In this document: in pieces, positions 19,943-30,010 of the stretch
How the letters are laid out: the number at the start of each line of letters is the position of its first letter
How positions within the stretch are numbered: the stretch's first letter is position 1
Source: Planctomycetota bacterium
Lineage (GTDB): Bacteria > Planctomycetota > UBA8108 > UBA1146
Assembly: GCA_028825265.1 (NCBI GenBank)
Contig: JAPKAM010000020.1
Coordinates: 1-32,064 of the forward strand
DNA: 32,064 nt
Direction: 5' to 3'
The notes under the pieces: model-generated
Told to the model about the DNA's origin: nothing
Database searches by the model: none
What the model saw: only the letters and a program-made list of their open reading frames with translations
Made by a program: the position numbers and the translations under genes

Positions 19943-22900
19943 ATGTCCTTGCCCAGGTTCTTCGCGGCAGTCGCCGCATGTTTTCTCCTGGTAGCATCCT
20001 CTCTGGCTCAGGTCATCGAGGATCGCCAACCAGGAGTCGCTGAACTGCAGATCGAGAGTTCTCGGATCACCGGTCTCGCGAGCCTCATCACGGGGCCAGG
20101 CGGAACTCCGATTCCAGGGATTGAAGATCGGTTCGACCCGATCTCCATTTTCTCCATCCATGGGCGACTTTTTGGGATGACCGATGCATCCACCGAACTC
20201 CGTCGCATCAGCACCTCGCTGTGCGATCTGGGAAATGTTCACCATCGTTATCAGCAGATTTACCGTGGCATCGAGGTGTTCACCGGTCAGGTGATCGTGC
20301 ACCAAGATCCTCAGGGTCGCTTCCTTGCGGTCAATGGAGATTTTTACCCGATCCGCAGTCAGGTCCAGACCAAGCCCGATTTTTCTCTCGAAGATGCGAT
20401 CTTCCTCGCCGCAGGAGAACTGAAGATTGAAAATCCGCAAACACTGGAAGAGAAGTTGGTGCTCGTCGATCCGGGCTGGTACGGAGATCCATCCGATGGC
20501 CAAGTGCATCTCGCATGGCATATGGTGATCGGGTCCGAACTCACCTTGCCCCAACATGTCCTGATCGACGCCACTGATGGAGTGCTGGTCGATTCCTGGC
20601 CTGCAGTGCATTCGGCGATCAACCGTCAGGTCTACGACGGCTCCGGTGGTGGACTGCCCGGCATCCTGGCCCGGACCGAGGGCGGTGCGGCGACCGGTGA
20701 CGCCAATGTCGATTCGATTTACGACTTCACCGGAGATTTCTACCAGTTGCTGAGCGTCGGGCTGAACCGAGACAGCCTCAACGGATCGGGCAATGCCCTG
20801 GTGGCCACGGCCAACTGGAATGATGGGATCTGCCCCAATGCGATCTGGAATGGTTCTGCCACGGCGTTCTGTAACGGTCTTGGGACCGACGATATCGTCG
20901 GGCACGAGTTCGGACATGGACTGACAGATTTCACCGCAGACCTGATCTATCAGAACCAGTCGGGCCAACTCAACGAGTCCTTCTCCGATGTGTTCGGTGA
21001 ACTGGTCGATCTGTGGAATGGTAATGCTTCTGAAGCGGGTACTCCCGGGGGGATCCCATGGCCTCCTAGCCTGACCGGCGGAGGTACCGATACTCCCAAT
21101 TCGGGTCGTACAGGATGCGGCGATTCTTCGGTGCGGTGGTTGATGGGGGAGGACAGTTCTCTCGGAGCGATTCGCGACATGTGGTCTCCTCAATGCAAGG
21201 GAGATCCGCCCAGTGCACTAGATCCGATCTATGAGGCGACCAGTTGTGATCCTGGATTTGATGGAGGTGGCGTGCACTTCGGTTCTGGAGTTCCCAATCA
21301 TGCATTTGCCATGGTCACCGATGGGAAAAGTTTCAACGGACAAACCGTCACTGGAATCGGAGCCATCAAGTCGGCTGCAGTGTGGTTCAGAACTTTAACC
21401 GTGTACCTGACACCAGGATCCGATTTCAACGAGGCGTACATCCTTTTCAATCAAGCGGCCGGTGATCTGGTCGGGACGACGCCCAATGACCCACGAACTG
21501 GTGGGCCCTCAGCGTCCGTCTTCACATCCGACGATGCCTTACAGATTCAAAATGCCCTCACTGCAGTCGAGATGAATGCTGCAGGCATCTGTTCACCACC
21601 ACCTCCACCCGACAACGACGATTGCATCTCCGCCACGGTGGTCGTAGCAGGGATCATTCCCATTGACAACAGTGGTGGAACTAACAGCGGAGTGATCGCA
21701 GATGATGCTCAGTGCTCCGGCACCTTCCTCGGTCAGGTGGCCAAGGATATCTGGCTTAGTTACACCCCTGCCCAGGATGGAACGGTGACTTTGTCGACCT
21801 GTAACATCGCCAGCTGGGATACTGATTTGGTGATCTACAGCGGTACCTGTGCTTCCTTGACCCAGGTGGCCTGCAACGGCGATGCAACAGGATGTAGCAA
21901 CTGGACCTCCATCATCGAGAATATGGCTGTGACCGGGGGAACCAACTACAAGATTCGCATCGGAAGTTATTCCTCCAGTGGAGGATCGGGTGAACTGGAT
22001 CTCACCTTCACCCCCGGCGGGGGATCTCCAGTAGAGATTTGCAACAATGGAGTGGATGACGATGGCGATGGTCTCATCGATTGTTCCGACAGTGATTGCG
22101 CACTGGACCCCGCATGTATCACCACCCCATCTGAAAATTGCACCAACGGTGTCGATGACGATGGCGATGGGGCGACCGATTGCGCCGATCCCGATTGTGT
22201 CGGCGATCCTGCATGTGTGGTCACGCCCGATGGAGATGATTGTGTTGTGGCGATCATCGCAACCCTCGGGAGTAACAGCGTCAATTCGGTAGGCGCCACC
22301 GATTCGATCGATCTTTCCGACCCTGCGCAGTGCTCCGGCACCTTCCTCGGCGGGTTCTTTCAGGATATCTGGTACAACTTCACGCCCGCCAGTGACGGCC
22401 TTCTGACCGTGAGCCTGTGCGGCACGATCAACTTTGACTCCGATGTGGCGATTTACGTAGGTGCCTGTGGAGCGCTGGATCAGATCGCCTGTAACGGAGA
22501 CGGATCGGGTTGCCCCGGCTTCACTTCGTTACTGTCTGATCTGCCGGTAACTGGCGGAATCGAGTACAAGATCCGGGTCGGTGGCTGGGTCGATGGATCC
22601 AATGGCACCGGAACGATGGATCTCACGCTGGTAGGTGGTTCCATCGAGAACTGTGGTAACGGTGTCGATGACGATCTGGACGGTCTGATCGACTGCGAGG
22701 ATCCAGATTGTTCAAGTGATCCCGTCTGTATTCCATTTCCTGCGGATGAGTGTGCGACTTCGATCACTGCCATCCTCGGTGCGAATCCGGTAGAGACCTC
22801 CGGGGCCACCGATAGTGGAGATCTTGTCGCTCCTTGTAGTGGTTCGTTCGTCGGATTGATGAGCCAGGACATCTGGTACAACTTCCAGTCACCCTCTAAC

Positions 22901-24259
22901 GGAAACCTGATCATCTCGACCTGCGGAACAGTTGGATTTGATACGAGTTTGATCGTTTACCAGGGGAACTGCGGCGCTCTGGTCCAGGTGGCCTGCGACG
23001 GAGATTTCTGTGGGCTGGCGTCCGAGGTGATGGTGGCTGTCAATGGTGGCGATCAGCTCAAGATACGCCTGGGATCTGCAGCCGCCGGAGTGGGGGGCAC
23101 CGGTTCCTTGCAAATCGACCTAGTGGTGCCTCAGCCAGAAGATTGCAGCAACGGAATCGATGACGATCTCGATAGCCTGGTCGATTGTCTCGACCCCGAC
23201 TGTGCGGCCGATCCGGTGTGCACCTGCGATCCGATCACTGGCCTCTCCTGTAATCAGGGTGCGGCTCTCGAGGTGCTCCTCGGCTGGGTCAATGGCGAGA
23301 GCTATGACCAGATTCAGGTGATTCGTGACGGTACATTGCTGGCCAACTTGCCGGGAACCGCGACCGCTTTCACCGACGTTTCTGCGCCGATCGGGATGCG
23401 GACCTATCTGGTGACCGGGTATTGCGGTGGATCTCAGGCGACCGCCATCTGCGACGTCCAGGTCGAGACCCCAGCGGGTTACCGATTCGTCGCTCCTCAG
23501 GTGATCGGTGAGTTCGATGAAATCAGTGGTGTGGGTGCGGTGTCGGCTGCGATCTCCATCGGAGAAGAAACCGACAACCCAGGATTCCCTAATACGACGC
23601 AGGGCTTCTCGATGTCACTCGCCCACGATCCGGGGGTACTGACGGCAGTTTCACTGGAGTCCGCTCCAGCACTGGCCTCGATGAACGGCGCCAGTGGTCC
23701 AGATTTCATGTCCGAGTCACTTCTTCCTGGTGGTGTCACCGTCGGTATCGTGTTCAGTTTTCCGGGGACCGAGACCATCGCCTTTGCCACCGACACCGAA
23801 GTTCTCATCTTCCATTACGACACCAATGCGGGGGCGATCGCAGGATCATCGGTGCCAGTTTCTTCATCGCTTCAGTGGACCAGCACCATCGGAACCAGCA
23901 CCGTCGACAATCTGGTGGTGGTGAATGGCGCTGGATATCTTCCCGATCCGATCGACGGTGCGGTGACGCTCTCGCCTGTGGCTCCCGGTGGATTTGATCG
24001 GGGGGACTGCAATGTGGATGGAGGATTCGACATCGCTGACATCATTCATCTGCTCGACGGCCTGTTCGTCGGGGGGAGTTTTTCCTGCGTTTCAGCCTGC
24101 GATTACAATGATGACGGTCAGGTCAATGTTGCGGATCCGATTTATGGCCTGAGCAGTTTGTTCAATGGTGGCACAGCTCCGGAAGCACCGCATCGATTCT
24201 GTGGCCCTGATCCGACCGCAGACGCCCTTGACTGCGTGCTCTACGACGCCTGTAACTGA
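19943..24259 (+). CDS. Giant secreted M4 (thermolysin-like) metalloprotease with PPC-like repeats and dockerin-like C-terminus
   Basis: The ATG at 19943 has AAAGGGG 5 nt upstream and opens a clean signal peptide (about 1-23, ending SLAQ). The 1438-residue product has a propeptide (about 24-230) and an M4 catalytic domain with zinc motif HEFGH (321-325), the downstream NE block (N344-E345, zinc ligand Glu345) and GGVH (442-445, His445). Three beta-sandwich PPC-like domains follow, starting near 558, 760 and 930. Four Cys/Asp-rich NGVDDD-type repeats occur at about 698, 731, 902 and 1066 and probably bind calcium. Further on are an Fn3-like and a cohesin-like domain (about 1100-1340). The last 84 residues hold two EF-hand-like dockerin blocks and the planctomycete-style CGPDPTADALDC tail, probably for surface retention or sorting. 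It should degrade extracellular protein. A strong terminator follows. Confidence 0.92.
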   Translation: MSLPRFFAAVAACFLLVASSLAQVIEDRQPGVAELQIESSRITGLASLITGPGGTPIPGIEDRFDPISIFSIHGRLFGMTDASTELRRISTSLCDLGNVHHRYQQIYRGIEVFTGQVIVHQDPQGRFLAVNGDFYPIRSQVQTKPDFSLEDAIFLAAGELKIENPQTLEEKLVLVDPGWYGDPSDGQVHLAWHMVIGSELTLPQHVLIDATDGVLVDSWPAVHSAINRQVYDGSGGGLPGILARTEGGAATGDANVDSIYDFTGDFYQLLSVGLNRDSLNGSGNALVATANWNDGICPNAIWNGSATAFCNGLGTDDIVGHEFGHGLTDFTADLIYQNQSGQLNESFSDVFGELVDLWNGNASEAGTPGGIPWPPSLTGGGTDTPNSGRTGCGDSSVRWLMGEDSSLGAIRDMWSPQCKGDPPSALDPIYEATSCDPGFDGGGVHFGSGVPNHAFAMVTDGKSFNGQTVTGIGAIKSAAVWFRTLTVYLTPGSDFNEAYILFNQAAGDLVGTTPNDPRTGGPSASVFTSDDALQIQNALTAVEMNAAGICSPPPPPDNDDCISATVVVAGIIPIDNSGGTNSGVIADDAQCSGTFLGQVAKDIWLSYTPAQDGTVTLSTCNIASWDTDLVIYSGTCASLTQVACNGDATGCSNWTSIIENMAVTGGTNYKIRIGSYSSSGGSGELDLTFTPGGGSPVEICNNGVDDDGDGLIDCSDSDCALDPACITTPSENCTNGVDDDGDGATDCADPDCVGDPACVVTPDGDDCVVAIIATLGSNSVNSVGATDSIDLSDPAQCSGTFLGGFFQDIWYNFTPASDGLLTVSLCGTINFDSDVAIYVGACGALDQIACNGDGSGCPGFTSLLSDLPVTGGIEYKIRVGGWVDGSNGTGTMDLTLVGGSIENCGNGVDDDLDGLIDCEDPDCSSDPVCIPFPADECATSITAILGANPVETSGATDSGDLVAPCSGSFVGLMSQDIWYNFQSPSNGNLIISTCGTVGFDTSLIVYQGNCGALVQVACDGDFCGLASEVMVAVNGGDQLKIRLGSAAAGVGGTGSLQIDLVVPQPEDCSNGIDDDLDSLVDCLDPDCAADPVCTCDPITGLSCNQGAALEVLLGWVNGESYDQIQVIRDGTLLANLPGTATAFTDVSAPIGMRTYLVTGYCGGSQATAICDVQVETPAGYRFVAPQVIGEFDEISGVGAVSAAISIGEETDNPGFPNTTQGFSMSLAHDPGVLTAVSLESAPALASMNGASGPDFMSESLLPGGVTVGIVFSFPGTETIAFATDTEVLIFHYDTNAGAIAGSSVPVSSSLQWTSTIGTSTVDNLVVVNGAGYLPDPIDGAVTLSPVAPGGFDRGDCNVDGGFDIADIIHLLDGLFVGGSFSCVSACDYNDDGQVNVADPIYGLSSLFNGGTAPEAPHRFCGPDPTADALDCVLYDACN

Positions 24260-24287
24260 TTCCCAGCAGCGGGAGAGTACTGTTTTA

Positions 24288-24325
24288 TTGGGCCCCGGGG
24301 CATTCGGCTCCGGGGCCCAACTTTT
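24288..24325 (+). terminator. Rho-independent terminator after the protease gene
   Basis: A perfect 11-bp stem, TTGGGCCCCGG (24288-24298) with CCGGGGCCCAA (24310-24320), is followed by CTTTT. It lies 28 nt after the protease stop codon. Confidence 0.9.
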
Positions 24326-24390
24326 GATCGGAATCGGCGGTTGGGCGGTCCGGTATGGATCAGGGGGATCCGATGGACCCCACTTGCCCC

Positions 24391-24447
24391 CTGCGGTCCG
24401 CTGGCCCAACTGCGGTCCGCTGGCCAAACTGCGGTCCGCTTGCCCAC
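24391..24447 (+). repeat. Three tandem 19-bp repeats between the protease and the acyl-CoA cluster
   Basis: Units at 24391-24409, 24410-24428 and 24429-24447 share CTGCGGTCCGCT followed by a GGCCCAA-like end that drifts from unit to unit. They lie just after the protease terminator and about 100 bp before the next gene, in non-coding DNA. Each unit holds the near-palindrome GCGGTCCGC. They could be a minisatellite or a multi-site binding element. Confidence 0.8.
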
Positions 24448-24543
24448 TGCTGTGCTGGCTCCTACGATCTACCCGCAGACATTTCTCATTTCGAGGTCGA
24501 TGTCGGGCTCAGTTTTCAAGATCGGGAAGGTGGAACCAGTCTC

Positions 24544-25434
24544 ATGTCCTCACAAGTCTCTGAAACTGCTCAACAACTGGTCGACTCGGTCGAGCAAGTG
24601 GCGGTGGTTGGCGCTGGAACGATGGGTAATGGGATCGCCCAGGTGTTTGCACAGGCCGGTTACAACGTCGTGATCATCGATCCCTTCGAGGGCGCACTGG
24701 ATCGAGCCCGAGGAACCATCGAAAACAGCCTCGGCAGGATGGTCAAGAAGGAGAAGATCACTGCAGAAGCCGCAGCGACGATTGTTGCCAGGGTCACCTT
24801 CGCAGAGGGAATCGAGGCCGCGGCAGGTGCCCGATGGGGGATTGAAGCGGTGCCCGAGAGCGAACAGCTGAAAGAGCAGGTGATCACCGCCCTCGATGCT
24901 CAGATCGCAGAAGGGGGTGTGATCGCCTCCAATACCTCTTCCATCTCCATCACTCGATTGGCGAATTTCACCCGTCGACCGGAGTCCTTTGTCGGCATGC
25001 ACTTCATGAATCCGGTGCCGATGATGAAGTTGGTCGAGGTGATTCGAGGGCACAAGAGTTCCGATACGGTGGTGGAAGCGACACTGGAACTCTCCCGTCG
25101 TCTCGGCAAGGAGCCGTGGGAGGCGCAGGATTACCCAGGATTCGTCGCCAATCGTATCCTCGCACCGATGCTCAACGAGGCGGTCTACGCCTTGATGGAA
25201 GGTGTCGCGACCCGGGAGGCGATCGACGAGGTGATGAAACTGGGGATGGGGCATCCGATGGGGCCGCTGGCGCTGGCCGATTTCATCGGGCTCGACGTGT
25301 GTCTCAATATCCTCGAGTTACTGCAGGATGAACTGGGAGATCCGAAGTACCGACCCTGCCCATTGCTTCGGAGAATGGTCGCAGCAGGCGACCTGGGTCG
25401 AAAGAGCGGACGTGGATTCTACGACTATTCGTGA
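24544..25434 (+). CDS. 3-hydroxybutyryl-CoA / 3-hydroxyacyl-CoA dehydrogenase
   Basis: The enzyme oxidises (S)-3-hydroxyacyl-CoA to 3-ketoacyl-CoA with NAD+ (or the reverse reaction). The ATG at 24544, preceded by GGTGGA (24528-24533), gives 296 residues, the normal size for the single-function enzyme. The NAD motif VVGAGTMGNGIA spans 21-32. IASNTSSISIT holds the catalytic Ser, and GMHFMNPVPMMKLVEVI carries the catalytic His. GHPMGPLALADFIGLD and the closing KSGRGFYDY are C-terminal domain markers. It heads a cluster of fatty/branched acyl-CoA genes, 16 nt before the first acyl-CoA dehydrogenase. In butyryl-CoA breakdown it would make acetoacetyl-CoA. Confidence 0.95.
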   Translation: MSSQVSETAQQLVDSVEQVAVVGAGTMGNGIAQVFAQAGYNVVIIDPFEGALDRARGTIENSLGRMVKKEKITAEAAATIVARVTFAEGIEAAAGARWGIEAVPESEQLKEQVITALDAQIAEGGVIASNTSSISITRLANFTRRPESFVGMHFMNPVPMMKLVEVIRGHKSSDTVVEATLELSRRLGKEPWEAQDYPGFVANRILAPMLNEAVYALMEGVATREAIDEVMKLGMGHPMGPLALADFIGLDVCLNILELLQDELGDPKYRPCPLLRRMVAAGDLGRKSGRGFYDYS

Positions 25435-25450
25435 GCGAAAGGTGTGATCG

Positions 25451-26650
<1,200 letters not shown>

Positions 26651-26653
26651 GAC

Positions 26654-27580
26654 TTGGAAGATCCTGAAATCACTGACCTGATCGAGGGGATCTCTCGAGG
26701 GTCTCGCCGCGAACTCGCGCGAGCCATCACGGCGGTCGAAGCCGATGAGTCGGTCGCCGATGCGTTACTGGCTGGATTACCCGAAACAGCCCCCGCGTTT
26801 CGGCTCGGTTTGACCGGAGCGCCAGGGGTGGGGAAATCGTCCCTGATCTCGAAATTGGTGCCCAAATTGATCGAGAGTGGCGAGAGAGTCGCAGTTCTTG
26901 CCATCGATCCGAGCAGTCCCATCACCGGTGGTGCAGTGCTCGGGGATCGAGCGCGGATCAGCTCCGATCTCGGTGAGGCGAGCTGGTTTCGTAGCATCGC
27001 TTCTCGTGGAGCGACCGGCGGAGTGGCGGGCTGTACCGATCTTGCCGCAGAGATTCTCGCGCGTGGCGGTTTTGGACTCATCATCATCGAAACGGTTGGC
27101 GTCGGGCAACTCGAGGTGGAGATCGCTGAAGAAACCGATCAAGCATGGCTGCTGCTGTCTCCTGAATCTGGCGATGGGATACAGTTACTCAAGGCGGGTG
27201 TGTTGGAGGTCGTGGATCGGGTGCTAGTAAACAAGTGTGACAGGCCAGGAGCCGAGGAATTGCTACGCAGGGCTGAAGAGATGGCGCACGACCTGGACAG
27301 CCTCGAGCCGATCGCAGTCAGCTGTCTCCAGGGGGATGGGATCGACCAGCTCGTCGCGGTCATCCTCGAGACGGCCAGGAAGCATCGAGAATCGCCCGAT
27401 CCCAGGGCAGTCAGGTCACGTCTGGTGCGTCGCATTCGTCGCAGAGCCGAACAGGAATGGATCCGCAGGGGGCTCGACCTGGCCGGTGGAACCAAGGCGA
27501 TCGAGCAACTGGCGGATCGAGTTTCTCGTCAGGAAATCTCGATTCGTGAGGCCCTCGATTCCATCGTGTCTGCCAGATAA
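26654..27580 (+). CDS. meaB: MeaB/ArgK family GTPase (methylmalonyl/isobutyryl-CoA mutase chaperone)
   Basis: MeaB proteins are P-loop GTPases that gate cofactor transfer to and protect B12-dependent acyl-CoA mutases. The TTG at 26654 lies 3 nt after the acyl-CoA dehydrogenase stop, with a GGGGGTGAG SD overlapping that stop. The 308 residues carry Walker A GAPGVGKSS (55-63), the DPSSPITGGAVLGDR block, ETVGVGQ (switch) and the NKCD guanine motif, and end in a helical dimerisation region. The length fits the family. No stand-alone mutase gene is adjacent; IcmF, 17 kb upstream in the window, already has its own G domain. The partner is therefore probably a methylmalonyl-CoA mutase elsewhere in the genome, or MeaB may help IcmF. 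Confidence 0.93.
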   Translation: MEDPEITDLIEGISRGSRRELARAITAVEADESVADALLAGLPETAPAFRLGLTGAPGVGKSSLISKLVPKLIESGERVAVLAIDPSSPITGGAVLGDRARISSDLGEASWFRSIASRGATGGVAGCTDLAAEILARGGFGLIIIETVGVGQLEVEIAEETDQAWLLLSPESGDGIQLLKAGVLEVVDRVLVNKCDRPGAEELLRRAEEMAHDLDSLEPIAVSCLQGDGIDQLVAVILETARKHRESPDPRAVRSRLVRRIRRRAEQEWIRRGLDLAGGTKAIEQLADRVSRQEISIREALDSIVSAR

Positions 27581-27601
27581 GCATCGTGTCAGCCAGATAA
27601 G
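27562..27601 (+). repeat. 20-bp tandem duplication across the meaB stop codon
   Basis: Two copies, 27562-27581 and 27582-27601, differ at one base. Each contains GCCAGATAAG, including the TAA stop of meaB and its duplicate. It looks like a recent local duplication that leaves the frame unaltered. Confidence 0.75.
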
Positions 27602-27654
27602 AACGAGATCGCACAGTGATCCAGGTTCGCCTGGAAAAACGGAAGGTACATGCC

Positions 27655-28794
27655 GTGATTCGTTTCGAAGAACATCATCAGGAAATTCGCCAGATGATGG
27701 CCGACTTTTCCGATAATGAGATTGCTCCGAAGGCTGAGCACCTCGATGAATCCCAGGAGTTGCCCACCGATGTCATCTCAGAACTGGCACAACTGGGAAT
27801 GCTTGGACTCACCATCGAGGAAAAGTTTGGTGGAGCCGAACTCGATCTCCTCACGGCTTGTCTGGTGGTGGAGGAGATTTCACGCTGCTGCGGTTCGACT
27901 GGGGTGGTGGTCGCGTCGCACCTGTTCGAGGGAACCGCGGCGATCCACTACCTGGCGGATGAAGAGGGGCGTGAGCGCTGGTTGCCGGCACTGGCCAGCG
28001 GAGAGACGGTGGCGACTTTTGCCCTGGCGGAAGTCGAGGCGGAATCCGATACATCTGGGATCACCTGCTCGGCAGGGCAAGAGCCGGATGGATTCTCCCT
28101 TCATGGCCGCAAGAGATGGGTGGTCGGGGGCATGATGGCAAACCTGGTAACGGTGGTGGCCAGAAATGGTGACGAACAACTGCAAGATCTGGGCGGCTTC
28201 GTCGTCGATCCTTCCACCGAGGGGTGTACGCGGGAGCCGGTGCGAGATGTTCTGGGCCTGCGTGGATCCGGCTTCTGCGACCTGCAACTCGATGGGGTTC
28301 GAATTGAATCCCAGGCCGCGCTGACGGGAGCCATCGGTTGGCCAGCGATTTCTCGAGTGGTGGAGATGTCTCGCCTGGGTGCGGCCGCGGTGGTCCTCGG
28401 AGTTGCCCGGGGAGCGATCAGCCACGCGCTCCAGTATGCCTCGCAGCGAAAAGCATTCGGCAGGAGCATCGATCGCTTCGGCTCGGTTCGAGCGATGTTG
28501 GCCGAGGCAGCGACCGGGATCGAGAGCGCCAGGTTGCTGCTGTGGCGAGCCGCCGGACTCTATGATCGAGGGAAATCGGCGACTCGTGAGGCTTCGATGG
28601 CCAATCTGGCGGCCAAGCAGGCATCGTATCGAGCCACCCGCGATGCGGTTCAGGTGCTGGGGGGGAACGGATACAGCCGCGAATATCCGGTCGAGCGAGC
28701 CTATCGTGAGGTTCAGACTGCGGTGCCCTTTGGCGGCGGCGAGGATCTGCAAAAGATCATCGTAGCCCGCTCCTTGATGGGAGTTCGTTCATGA
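27655..28794 (+). CDS. Acyl-CoA dehydrogenase-like flavoprotein lacking the usual catalytic Glu
   Basis: The GTG at 27655 has GGAAGG (27641-27646) 8 nt upstream and gives 379 residues, the typical family size; an earlier GTG at 27616 has only a weak SD. Fold markers are present: the N-terminal helical domain, a FALAEVEAESDTSG loop, VLGLRGSG, a QYASQRKAFGRSI block and the C-terminal VLGGNGYSREYPVERAYREV. The catalytic base is the odd point. The YEGT Glu is replaced by Gly360 (FGGG), and the alternative Glu of the isovaleryl/long-chain type aligns with Ser239. It may use another acid (Glu237 and Glu363 are close by in sequence), or act on another acyl-CoA or not as a dehydrogenase. It overlaps the thiolase start by 4 nt (ATGA). 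Confidence 0.88.
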   Translation: MIRFEEHHQEIRQMMADFSDNEIAPKAEHLDESQELPTDVISELAQLGMLGLTIEEKFGGAELDLLTACLVVEEISRCCGSTGVVVASHLFEGTAAIHYLADEEGRERWLPALASGETVATFALAEVEAESDTSGITCSAGQEPDGFSLHGRKRWVVGGMMANLVTVVARNGDEQLQDLGGFVVDPSTEGCTREPVRDVLGLRGSGFCDLQLDGVRIESQAALTGAIGWPAISRVVEMSRLGAAAVVLGVARGAISHALQYASQRKAFGRSIDRFGSVRAMLAEAATGIESARLLLWRAAGLYDRGKSATREASMANLAAKQASYRATRDAVQVLGGNGYSREYPVERAYREVQTAVPFGGGEDLQKIIVARSLMGVRS

Positions 28795-29975
28795 ACCGTG
28801 CTGTGATCTGTTCCGCCGTCAGAACTCCCATCGGTAAGTTTCTCGGTGGATTGTCATCTCTTTCTCCGGCAGACCTCGGGGTGGCAGCCGTGATCCCTGC
28901 ACTCGAACGGGCGGGGATCTCCCCCGACCGGGTCGACGAGTTACGATTTGGCTGTGGTCGACAAGCTGGCGGCGGCCCCAACGTGGCTCGCCAGATCTCT
29001 GTGCGGTCGGGAATACCGGTCTCCTCCACTGCAGTCACCATCAACATGGCGTGTGGATCTGGATTGCTCTCCATCATCGAGGCGCGCGATGCCATCGAGC
29101 GAGGCGACGCACAGGTGATGGTGGCCGGAGGGACCGAGAGCATGTCACAACTTCCTTTCTACCTGCTGGGTGCCCGACAGGGATATCGCCTCGGTCAGGG
29201 AGAACTGGTCGATGGGATGTATCGCGACGGTTTCCACTGTCCAATGGCCGATCAACTGATGGGGGCGACTGCGGAAAACCTCGCCGAGGAGTTTTCCATC
29301 GATCGGCAAGAACAAGATGCCTATGCCGTCGAGAGTCAGCAGCGTTGCGAGAAGGCTCGGCAAGAGGGCCGCTTCGCCGATGAGATCGCCGCAGTGGAAA
29401 TCCCCGGGCGAAAGGGTGTGACGGTGGTGGACACCGATGAGCATCCGAGGGACGGTGCTTCCATCGAGGGTCTGGCCCGACTGAAACCGGTGTTCAAGAA
29501 GGACGGTTCGATCCACGCAGGCAACTCATCGGGAATTACCGATGGCGCCTGTGCTCTGCTCATCGCAGATGAAGAACTGGCTCGTAGTGAGGGGTGGCCG
29601 ATCTTGGCGACCCTCGGAGCTTCGGCACGCGCTGGAGTCGAGCCGCAGAGAATGGGCATCGGTCCGGTCCCTGCGATCGGAAAGTTGTTGGAAAAAACGG
29701 GTCGTAAGATCGAGGACTTTGACTTGGTCGAGTTGAATGAAGCGTTTGCCGCCCAGGTGATTGCGTGTCTCAGGGAACTTCCGATCGATCGTCAACGGCT
29801 CAATGTCAACGGCGGTTCGATCGCCCTCGGTCACCCCATCGGAGCGACCGGTGCGCGCATCACGACGACCTTGTTACACGAGTTGAGGCGGCGCGGAGGA
29901 GGCAAGGGACTCGCGACGCTCTGCATCAGTGGTGGTATGGGACTGGCACTTGAGATCGATGTTCACGGGGCCTAG
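28791..29975 (+). CDS. Acetyl-CoA C-acyltransferase (thiolase)
   Basis: Thiolase cleaves 3-ketoacyl-CoA with CoA to acetyl-CoA (or condenses two acetyl-CoA). It starts at an ATG that overlaps the previous stop by 4 nt, so translation is coupled. The 394 residues match the family size. The nucleophile Cys88 lies in NMACGSGLLS, the catalytic His348 in ALGHPIGATGARI, and Cys378 in LCISGGMGLALEI completes the triad. It is placed after the two dehydrogenases and the hydroxyacyl-CoA dehydrogenase, as in butyrate/valine-type degradation clusters. Substrate length cannot be told apart between acetoacetyl-CoA and longer ketoacyl-CoA thiolases. Confidence 0.96.
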   Translation: MNRAVICSAVRTPIGKFLGGLSSLSPADLGVAAVIPALERAGISPDRVDELRFGCGRQAGGGPNVARQISVRSGIPVSSTAVTINMACGSGLLSIIEARDAIERGDAQVMVAGGTESMSQLPFYLLGARQGYRLGQGELVDGMYRDGFHCPMADQLMGATAENLAEEFSIDRQEQDAYAVESQQRCEKARQEGRFADEIAAVEIPGRKGVTVVDTDEHPRDGASIEGLARLKPVFKKDGSIHAGNSSGITDGACALLIADEELARSEGWPILATLGASARAGVEPQRMGIGPVPAIGKLLEKTGRKIEDFDLVELNEAFAAQVIACLRELPIDRQRLNVNGGSIALGHPIGATGARITTTLLHELRRRGGGKGLATLCISGGMGLALEIDVHGA

Positions 29976-30010
29976 AGTGTCTGGGGATCTGCTTTTGAAA
30001 GGCTGTTTCG

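Noticed and set aside
19838-21193. Long minus-strand open frame of about 450 codons opposite the protease gene
   Set aside because: It is the shadow of the signal peptide, propeptide and M4 domain on the other strand; its translation has no recognisable motif.
24391-24447. CRISPR array
   Set aside because: The repeat units are contiguous with no spacers and are only 19 bp long, and no cas genes are present in the window.
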